Source: Blastobasis lacticolella (Eukaryota > Arthropoda > Insecta > Lepidoptera > Blastobasidae). From it: a stretch of DNA of 64,000 bases. Shown here piece after piece: positions 54,691 to 64,000 of the stretch. Position 1 is the stretch's first letter, and each line of letters opens with the position of its first letter. The stretch spans positions 8,492,001-8,556,000 of the forward strand of contig LR990050.1 in assembly GCA_905147135.1 (NCBI GenBank), in the 5' to 3' direction. A program made the translations under genes and the position numbers. A model generated the notes under the pieces. It searched no databases. It saw nothing but the letters and a program-made list of their open reading frames with translations, and had not been told where the DNA came from.

Positions 54691-57449
54691 GGGGTGACTT
54701 TCCTTAAAAGGAGGCAAAACGGAGGTTTATTATTAAGTACCTACCAAGTTAAAGTTTAAAATAAATTTACTTACGATGAAAGGCAATAAAGGATTTCTTC
54801 TTTCGTTCTTATATGTGAGGGCGTGAATTCGGATTTCTTGCTGCTAACGCACACTAGGAATAGGCCACGCGTATTTGTCCACCATCCTTTCGTAACTCAC
54901 TGATATTTGGCAACATCCCGCACCTCGCAGCGCAGCACCTTACTGCGATAATTGTGTGAAAAATTTATAAAACACGACTCAGACGCGTCATCAACTCAAA
55001 TTTTCACGGGAACCATATATTTATAGAAATCTGCGTTTTATGTTTATTGTAAACTTGCATGCGATTTTGTAGATATAATAACCCATTTGACCATTTTTTG
55101 GATTCGTCTTTACTATTGCTAAACAATGTTGCTAGCAATTAATAAAAGGCTGACCGGTATGTTATTGACCATGTATACAATTAGGCATTCTGCAGAGTGT
55201 CGAATGATCAGCCGATATTGCGTAGAAAACTGAAATCATGTATAATTACTATCCGTGTCTTTATTTTATGACTTCGTACTACGTCGTTAGTGCCTCGAGT
55301 TGACGGAACTTCACTTCGTCACATCATAACACTAACCTAACCTTACTAAAAGTAAACCCAAATGTATTTATCAGGTTTTTGAATGCTATCATACATATAT
55401 GCTACATAAAGCCTATGCCTAGCATATGGCCAGCATAAAGGCCAGGTTACCGAATTCACGATTTCTTAAACAAATTTTCAATTGACCATTTCTTTATCGA
55501 GTCATATTAAATATATGAACATTATAACTAATAATTTTCCTAGAGCATGTGTTAAACTCCACAATATATTTTTTTCGTAACAAAATAACCATTTCGGTAT
55601 TTTCATAACTTATCTTAAGTCTGTTCTGTTAACTCATCTGAGTTAGACAAAACATAGTTAGAGAGAGGAGAACAAACATGTTTTTCCAGTTTTATTCCTA
55701 ATCTAACAAAGACTATGTGAATTTTTTTAAACAATTATCATCGTATTACTAATTAGGAAGGAAATTAATGGATTAAATAAATGCTTTATTGTTTTAAACA
55801 ACGGCCTAACATAATTTTACTGTCAGAAGCCGGCCGGGCGTCGTCGAAGTCGGACTTGTTTCGCTATTTTCGCTACCCGCTACAAATAATAAAGTTCGCA
55901 AAATATTAATTGCAAAACGTCACAGTATAGGCGTAACAGTAGAGTAACTCTTCATAATATACCATATTATAGTGTGACTGAAACCAACATGCCGCGCCTT
56001 GTTGAACTTGTACTAAATTATGTGGTTTTTAACCGACTTCCACAAAAAGTGCCACATATTTACATTGAAATATGGTACTATGGTTCTGTCGCAATTGGCC
56101 TCAAATGTGCAAAGCTTGATGGGAGACAATTACTTTGTTGCATTGGTCGCATGTAGCTCGTTATGGCAGAGAATGCCTTTCTCTTGAACCGTTGCAGCTT
56201 GTTGACGCTGACAAATGAAGAAACTTCATTGTGGTCCACCAGGCTACCGCGCCATATGCAACAAATGGTCTCACCATGGCTGTATGCAGCTACTAAGCAA
56301 TTCTAGGGCAGGTTCCTCTTGTTTTGCCAACTGAGATGCTGGCTTTATCCAGTTTTTATTTCCAATGCTTGTTCCCTAATTTGTTGTCAAAACAACCTAA
56401 AAGTATTTGACTTTATTATACTATCCTATTTTCACGAGCTGCTGAATAAGCAACATAAAAAGGTGAAGCCACCGGACTTCCCGCCGAATCAAGAATTTGT
56501 GTATACCAAAGCAAGTCGAGACAGCTCTTCGCCGCTTTTTAGATTCAGAAAGCTGTCGGACCCGATGGAGACCCTATATTGAGGCGCGGAAATCAATGGG
56601 TTCTCGTGGCTAGAGCACCCTTACAGAACTTTTTAACCGCATCCTCCACCCCTGTCTTAAAAAGTAGGGGTTCGGCGCGGGATAGCAGCAATTACCGCGG
56701 GCGGTATAAAGGTGATGTCTCACACCAGGAAGCTCTTCGAACGCAATGTGGACTCTCAGATTTGACAAGAGTCTCGAACATGTGGGACCATGGACTCCGT
56801 ATTTGCCCTTATAAATCAGATGGAAGGATATAGATCAAAGACCACCTCTGTATTTGCTGTTACTGAACATGCCGTAGACCTTTGATTGTGTCCCTTGTCT
56901 AAGGCGATACCTGAGGCTTATATTTATTAGACATAGACATTGATTTATTGATAAAATTCTTTACAGATCATTAATTGCGCTTATACTAATTTCAAACTAA
57001 TTCATTCACAATAATCAATAATAAAAATAATTTTAGCAATCCATAAATAATTAAACATTAATAATAAATTCTAAACAAGTCACTAGTCATTAATTAAATA
57101 AATAATGATATTAATTAATAATGTAAATAATAATCTAGTTAACGTTGGTCAAGAATTAATTTATAGAATAATGAATAGTACAAAAATGTAATTTAATTTA
57201 ATTACAGCCATCTCACAAGTATCTATTTATACACAGTCAACTAAAGGTCGTGTAACATGTGAACATGGTGGAAGGAGTCATTTGAGAAGGGGCGCTATTT
57301 TTGAATCGCTCGCCTCTATTCGAGCGGATTTCAATTTTGATTTTCGATATGAAGAATTCAATATTCTTTAAATCGCATTATCAACACCGAAAGAGTTCAT
57401 TTCTAAAATAGGAAAATCAGCATCATGCATCAAAATATCAAATTCTGCG

Positions 57450-57550
57450 CTATGACAAACGAGCAGACAGCCTACCTGATGGTAAGCGGGAACTGTATCC
57501 CATAACATATACAATTCACGCAAAAATGCAGAACCCCAGGTGCGTTGTCA
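57450..57550 (+). repeat. Interspersed repeat, 'GACAAACGAGCAGACAGCC' family
   Basis: GACAAACGAGCAGACAGCCT, GATGGTAAGCGGGAACTGT and CAGAACCCCAGGTGCGTTG. Compare 25.64 kb. Confidence 0.65.
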
Positions 57551-58328
57551 CTGTAAATAAATATTCTATTCTATTCTGTGCGGCCTAAGATGAAATGACT
57601 CATGCCCAGAGTATCCATAATTAAATCCTGACTTGAAAATAGGATCACTCGGAGTATACACCTTAATTCTATTATACGAAAGAGAAATTATTATTTATAT
57701 ATAAATTAATATTTGACATAACATATATCGTTAAACATATAAAAAATATATGCGACGAATTGAAGACCTCCTTTTTTAAATCGGTTAATAATTAAAAATT
57801 TGCATAATGTATCACATTATTATCACAATAGTTCAATTATAATTAAGTATATCAAGTTCCCCTACTGCGTCGCATTTACTGCGACGCTCGGCGTCACGAA
57901 TCTAACCATTCGAAGTCAAGTGAGTTCAAGCGCGCTGCGCCCGCGCGATCTTTTTACCGCAAGGATTGAGGCAGCGCTAAATGCCTAATGGGCCCGGGTA
58001 AGAGGGCCTTAAGTGTAGAAGCAGTTTCTGCGACTGAGCAAACCTGAGAGGTTGGCTATGAAAGTTGGGCAAGACGGGGGGGGATATGTTATCTGATCAA
58101 CAATTCGCTGCGGCCGGAGGACGCAAGCCGTTTCGCGGTACGGCTCTAGCTGATGGATGATGACCAGTCACAGCCGACGTTTACTACCGGATGAGAGCTA
58201 CTCGTATGGCAATACCCAGTCACCCTGAACGTAACGAAGAATGAACCCCCGGAAGCGAGCATGAGATGGACCTCTCCTGTTGATATTTTTATATTTTATA
58301 TTCAACAGACGACAGACAAACAGGCAAG

Positions 58329-58390
58329 CATAGGTGGCGGTGACCACTTTCAATCAGGTGGCCGATGGCATGTAGTCACCGCCACCTATG
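58329..58390. repeat. Inverted repeat CATAGGTGGCGGTGAC
   Basis: 16-bp exact arms at 58329-58344 and 58375-58390 with a 30-nt spacer containing AATCAGGTGGCCGATGG. Probably a transposon-derived hairpin. Confidence 0.85.
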
Positions 58391-60579
58391 AACATCAGCA
58401 ACATCATGACCATCGACCATCAATATTTAATACACTATCTAGGCATTCTATACAATTATTAGTCAGGCTCGTTATCATCATCCGAGCGGTTGAGCCCGGC
58501 TTTGCCAGCTTTCCCCTCCACTTCGCCCGGTCTTGTGCATCCGGCCGTTGGCTCTCGCAGCCGATGCAGCTACGTGACATTATGGCTTCTTTGGTTTACA
58601 CCGGGAACTGCTGAAATGATAAACGATAAATGAAATGTTTGGTGGAGAAATGTTTATTTTTCACACCACCTGCTTGACAATGTCCAATTATGTATCAAGA
58701 AATGTCACCGTAAAACATGGCCTTGTCACTCGCAGGGAGATAATATTGTATGAACCTCCCAAGGGAATAAAGGGACTTGGATTTGGAATGTTACAATTCG
58801 TATTTAAACATATATGCTTTGTTCAGATACTGTAATTACTTAATTATTGACCCACAGATGTTGCGAAAAGTAGAGTATTTACCTCTGGATAAAGCTGTCT
58901 TAGTCTTGGGCGGCTTGAACCCCTCGCTTCACTCAGGGCTCTACATAACCCCTCGATTCGCTCAGGAATTAAGAGCTCGGCAGTTACCTAAATGAATTTT
59001 TTGTGAACCCGTGTTTTTATTTCAGAAATAAGCGTGCTTAAATAACGAACATCGCACACTTTTATCATAATCACTAAATGTTCGTCTTCTTTTAACATAA
59101 TAAATTTCGAATTTTTTTTTTCTAGGCTTAAAATTTTTTTTTTTTATATTTTATCCCGTGCACATAAAAATTCCTGAACTGCAGGGAGCACGCTTTATCA
59201 TCTTTGTATATCAGCTGTCCTCTCAAATGCTCCTTTAACCTTGTAAATAGATATATTTTACTAGGAGCAAGTCAGCATTTCGAATTGCAGCAGTAGCAAC
59301 GGCTGACTTGGACTGGTTTGTTTTTGTGCATCGGCAAGCTTTCTGGGGACCTAGGGCGCAGTTACTTTTTTATACACCAAGCGTTCGTGTAAAATGTTAC
59401 GCTTACTACAAGTCAAAATCTTTGTTTTTTCGCCTATTAAAAGTACCGTAATGCTCCATGTACCGTGGAACTACTTTACACTCATCTGTAAACAAGACCT
59501 TGCTCAATTGGGCGATAGCCCCTTTGATGTGTTCAGATACCATCTGTATCTTAGTGAAGACCTTGTATGAAAAGCTAGACCGCATCCTTTAATAATGCAA
59601 CTTAATTTTAATTTCAATATCTTTATTGCACGTTGGTGGTGTCTTTGTGCCTCTCGAGGTCTGGCTCTCGCGCTGGACTCTTTGCACGTAAATTACCTTC
59701 CTTAAATCCTTCGCCCTATCATTGAAAATGACATCACGTGCCGTTTGAAGCCTCCGCCTGAGAAAGAGCATTCAAAATTGCGGGCGAATCTATACTTTAA
59801 TCTTCCCTACCTATACCTGGTCGTGGAGTATACAGTTCAGTCTTGCGATACCTCTAAAGTGCAACTCTTATTGCATAGCCTCCTTTATCTTGAAGGCTAT
59901 ACTTAGGGTGATACTCCATAGAATAGCATCTATCTCACGTAGAGTTGTCCCTGATTGGTTAACAAGACAGATTGAAAGTGACGTCAAGTCCATTCTTTAA
60001 TAGAAATAGGTAAGCAATCAATAAATAAATATTAGAATATATTTTTTATGGACTCACGATTAAAAAACAGAATTTCAACTTTCACCGCAGAGTTTAATTA
60101 GAAATGGTTCTAGCATCAATTATTAGAATAAGTTAGTTACAGCACAACTTAATCATAACCTACACTCTTCTTCTTCTTTCTTAAACAAGTCTCTTGAAAA
60201 CTAGTTAAAACCTATACGCATCAAAACATTAAATTGCTTGCAACTTTGCAATAAGCACTTGGACAACTTTTTGCCGTTGCGAGCTCCATTTTATAAAGCA
60301 CCTGTAAATAAGAACCCGTTATTTTATTTTATTTAAGGGTCTGGCAGCATGGAACAATGAAAATATATAATTGGGAGACACTTCTAAGTAAGTTTTCAAT
60401 TGCCTTATCGGTTTTTTTTTCACATCTCTTCAAATTATATTATCATCTTTCGTCCATGAGTTTTCTCCCATCGTATAAGCTACAGAGTAAGCTATATTAT
60501 AGCACCTCTCGTCATGGTTTTATCGGTTCAAAAATAGGGAATATCAGCGTTTTTATCCGGCCAGAGGAGTTCGCCTGGG

Positions 60580-60830
60580 TGAGTACCACCGCCTTATTAT
60601 TTCTGCCGCCAAGCAACAATGCTTGAATTATTTTGTTTCGGTTTGAAGGATAAGGTAGCCAGCGAAATTACAGGCATGAGGCATTCCATCTTAGTACTCA
60701 CAGTGACAACGCACCTACGGTTCTGCATTTTTGTTACCTGCAACCTAAATGTATGAATTGTAGATTATATGGGCAACAGTCACCACTTACCATCAGTTGG
60801 GCTGTTTGATCGTTAGTCACTGAATAGTAT
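60580..60830 (-). repeat. Interspersed repeat, long copy
   Basis: Joins the 24.73 kb text (ACCGCCTTATTATTTCTGCC) and the reverse of the 25.64 kb text (CACCACTTACCATCAGTTGG), showing that both are parts of one element. Confidence 0.65.
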
Positions 60831-61109
60831 AAAAAAGTCATGCTGCAAAATATTGAATTTTTCATGCCGTTAATCAATATTTAAGACTGTTCCGAGTGTT
60901 CAAAAAGAGGGACCTTGGAAAGTTTTGTGGTCAATCAACAACAAACTAGCAAATATGAGAGATTTGTCCATGGCCGGAGGTATAGAGAAAGTTGTGGTTG
61001 ATGATGGAGAGAACATATTGTGGTCCATGTATTATTTATTCTATTTAATTAAATATTAGGTTTTTGTTGAGTATATTTAAATAGACACTAGTCGTCTTGT
61101 AGGTATGAC

Positions 61110-61138
61110 AACCAAAGTATAGGTGCTATACTTTGGTT
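61110..61138. repeat. Palindrome AACCAAAGTATAG
   Basis: 13-bp exact arms with a 3-nt loop. Confidence 0.85.
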
Positions 61139-61559
61139 TTGGTATTCTAGTACTCTGCTGAATACTGTCGGCCATCGTGTGAATGAATTCCGGTGCAACA
61201 TTTCTTTTCCATCATAAATGTATAAGTACATAGCTAACAGCAGTTTTTGGTTAGGTTAGCGTTGGACTAGAACCACGGGGCGTTCGCTCTGGATAGCTGG
61301 ACAAGAGTTTGACGGCGGGCGAGTTGACGCGACAAAGGCTCGGATTTTTACACTGATCCGTTCAAAGGGCTTTGCCGTCCACTGCAGCGTTATTCCGCTA
61401 GTGACGTTGTCAAAGCTACCCAGCGGCTGTAGTACGAGTAGCGTCGCACCACTAAAACACGCCCCACACATAAATTAATTCCACTCTCAACGGCCCAAAT
61501 CCCTACAAATAACGCGTAGCGTGCCACGTCGCGAAGCAGAGTAGATTGAAAGTAATGTA

Positions 61560-62650
61560 CGCTAAACGCCGCAAATGTCGTAATTATAATGACATTAATG
61601 AATTAATTAAGATTCTCCCTTTTTGCGGGCATCCGAGGCCCTGCTTTAGGTAAATATTTTCCGAGCGACACAAAGGGAGGCGCGCTGATGCCGCGTGAAA
61701 TTATGTTCCGTAAAATGAAGTTGGATTTTTTCATTCTCCTTTGACGTTCAGAGTTGGCGGAGTTAATTCAATTTATTGTCTCTCTTAAAACGAGACTTCG
61801 GTGTAATATTATTTATGGAGCTCACCTACATCTTGTTGACAAGTCGAAAGCGAGTGCAGGAGCGCAGGGCTTAAGTGATTCGATACACGTTCAATATGTT
61901 TCATTAGGCGGGCCCGCGCTCGCTCATTCAATCAGCCGCCGTGGCGGGGCGGCCGGGGCGCCGGGGCGGCCGGGGCGGCCGGGGCGCAACAACGGCCGCG
62001 GCTCCACTGGAGCACTCCATTCTTACGTAATCAGCTTTTCCAACTCGTAATGGTATACACTCAATTTGCATTGGCGCTCGGTATGACAAATCGTACTAGG
62101 CCCGGTTCATTATACTACAGAGTACCCACCCGATATCGAACCCAGTTATTGGTTCCTATATTGTGTACCGCCTTCAGGACAGGTAGCTAAAATCATATTA
62201 TATACTCGGTGAACATTCTTGCTAACTTTAGTCAACTTCATACACGTATCTGAGGTGCCTGAAATAGAATTAGAAGAGTTTTCAGGTTTTATCAATAATC
62301 ACTTCAACGATTCACTTCGATTGATTTTCTTTCAATTCGCAATCGCTGAGTGTTTCGTCCAATATTTTACAACGATGATCTCATTATTGCGGCGATGTTT
62401 CCTTCCTCGCGCGGCGGAGGAAAGCGCTCCGCTTCCGTCGGACGCTGCGTATCCTCGCTCCTCGGCGCGACAGCCTCCTCCGGCACCGGAAATGGTAATT
62501 ACCGCCTAATCTCGCTCGAAGCGCAGGCGGCCCGCCGCCCGGATATGAACTTCCGTTATGAACAATTTAGCGCGCGAAATTGGACGCCGGCATTGCATTC
62601 AGACTATCGCAAGTGAATCGGCCCGGCAACGCGTGAGCCCGCGCGTCCGA
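61560..62650. promoter_or_regulatory. GC-rich, low-repeat block, candidate regulatory DNA
   Basis: Alternating GC-rich runs (GGCGGGGCGGCCGGGGCGCC near 61945; GCGGCGGAGGAAAGCGCTCC near 62412) and homeodomain-type AATGAATTAATTAAG near 61598. No match to window repeats and no domain-bearing frame. It may belong to a gene beyond the right edge. Confidence 0.3.
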
Positions 62651-63297
62651 GCCACGACTCTCTGCCCACCAATGAGCTAAGTCGCCCCAACTGAATACGA
62701 AAGCATAAATCCTTTAGAAGCAAAGTCTGGGAAATTGCATTTTTATTCAATTTGAAAAAGTCGGCAGTGGATAATTGTGCAATTTCTTGTAGCCTCATAT
62801 TTATTTACAGTATATTGAATACGCAAAATAGGCCGTCAACTGCATTTTATGCGAGTACAAACTTTGTACGTTTATGTTTGAAAATGCTTTAACGATTATG
62901 CTTCTGACTTCTCGTAGATTATTTCAGTTTCAGCTGCTCAACAGGTAGCACATCTCTATGTGTAGACATCTGAGAGACGGTTTTACTTTTAGTTTTATTA
63001 TTGATTCTCAAAGATAAAATTTAAATAAAATAAAATAATGAAATTTCGGGTTTTATTAATTAAATAATGTCAATTTTATTTAAATAAATAAATATTCTTT
63101 CAAAAAGTCAAAATTTCAAAATATCAACATTGAAAATTCCTAATAAATTTCAAATGTCAACCTTTACTCAAAATTCACTAATCAATTAATAAACAAATGT
63201 CAAAAAGTCAATAATATTAAATAAATTTCAATTAAAATATATATTATAAAATAATGAATTCCATAAATATATTATTAATAATTCAGTATGTGCCTAG

Positions 63298-64000
63298 CTA
63301 AAACTTTTCATTAATATATTCATTTACTGAATAAAAACGTTTATCCAACAAGAAGCTTTTGAGAAGGGTGACAAAATGCGAGTCACTACTGGCATTCTTA
63401 ATTTCAGATGGCAGTTGTTCATAGTACACTGGCCCAATGACACGAGGATTTTTAGTTGCCAATGTGGTATTATGTTGCACCGATTGCAGTTTACCATTTT
63501 GGCGAGAACGACTTTCAATACGTTTAAATGAATCAATATTACGCCTAGTAAATATAATTATTTCATATATGCACTTGAGTCAATATTTTATTTTCAGCGT
63601 AAATTTCCCTGCAGGATTGTCTACTTTTAGCTCCTATTATTATTCTTATTGCTCTCTTTTGTGCTATCAGAACCCGTTTTGCATCTGTTGAGTTTCCCTA
63701 TAGAATGATTCCATACGACAATAATGAGTGGAAATATGCAAAATATGTTTGGCGCAGGATATTCAATGAAACAATGGGTTTCAGTTTCCTTATGGCATAT
63801 GTTGCACTGGATAGTTTTGCGCAAGGGTTGTCTATGTGTATTGTCCACTTCAATGTAGAATCAATATGAAGTCCTAGTAATTTATTATTGGAGCATAAGG
63901 GAATGGGGGTACGTAATGCCTGCAAATCACGTGGAACTCGACCAGAAAACAGTATAATTTTTGACTTCGTAGTGTTAAGTATGAAACCGTTATAACTAAA
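63298..64000 (-). mobile_element. LINE ORF2 C-terminal region, decayed, runs off the edge
   Basis: Minus strand: LLGLHIDSTLKWTIHID, LSSATYAIRKLKPIVSLNIL and FAYFHSLLSYGIIL, then a TAG where the family has Trp. In the same frame GNSTDAKRVLIAQKRAIRII follows. Further on, ATKNPRVIGPVYYEQLPSEI and DKRFYSVNEYINEKF-stop. This is the thumb and C-terminus of a Jockey-like reverse transcriptase. The missing part between the pieces shows deletion. Confidence 0.85.

Larger units (their letters stand above)
48402..64000. other. OtopL: Intergenic upstream of otopetrin B
   Basis: The 5' UTR and promoter should lie just above 48402; no clear TATA was seen. The rest contains repeats listed separately, AT-rich stretches (48.66-48.80, 57.0-57.2 and 63.0-63.3 kb) and GC-rich unique blocks. 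No host exon was recognised. Confidence 0.55.

Noticed and set aside
61256..61471. 71-codon minus-strand frame
   Set aside because: Looks protein-like but I recognise no family, see no splice partners, and the flanks are non-coding; insufficient support.
62219..62616. Overlapping 96- and 88-codon plus-strand frames
   Set aside because: Open mainly because the DNA is GC-rich; low-complexity Pro/Ser/Arg with no domain.

Overview
This is a 64 kb piece of an intron-rich, AT-rich animal genome. The mobile elements point to a moth or butterfly: Jockey-like LINE fragments, LINE tails ending in GAT triplets, tRNA-derived SINEs, many short inverted-repeat transposons and several 'TTTATTGCAC' repeat ends. 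Lepidoptera is an inference from repeat style and protein similarity; no marker gene proves it. All three genes I can support lie on the minus strand and were rebuilt exon by exon from splice sites, phases and family motifs. Most long open frames in the window are chance frames or transposon remains.

Layout. 1-8.1 kb: LINE remnants, a degenerate array of a 'CGCTCGCTCATTCAT' box, a TIR element inside that array, and a nested LINE insertion. 8.3-10.2 kb: Rbx1/Roc1, the RING subunit of cullin-RING ubiquitin ligases, in 5 coding exons (113 aa). 12.5-22.9 kb: otopetrin A, a proton channel in 10 coding exons (620 aa). 22.9-31.5 kb: intergenic DNA with SINE/LINE pieces, a PIF/Harbinger-like remnant and palindromes. 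31.6-48.4 kb: otopetrin B, in 14 coding exons (723 aa). 48.4-64 kb: upstream intergenic DNA with a 1.2 kb TIR element carrying a hexamer-periodic array, LINE pieces, a GC-rich unique block and a truncated LINE running off the right edge.

The main biology is a head-to-tail pair of otopetrin genes. Both models close without a frameshift: coding lengths are 1863 and 2172 nt, and the phases agree at every junction. The copies share the otopetrin core but differ in many intron positions, in the extracellular loop and in the N-terminus, so the duplication looks old. Copy B has a long cytosolic N-terminus with a His-rich first exon and two consecutive phase-2 exons that could be skipped without a frame change. 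Copy A has a 25-bp tandem duplication spanning its last 5' splice site, which creates a second usable donor. I found no sign of a wholly new system; these regulatory and splicing features and several well-bounded transposons deserve the closest look.
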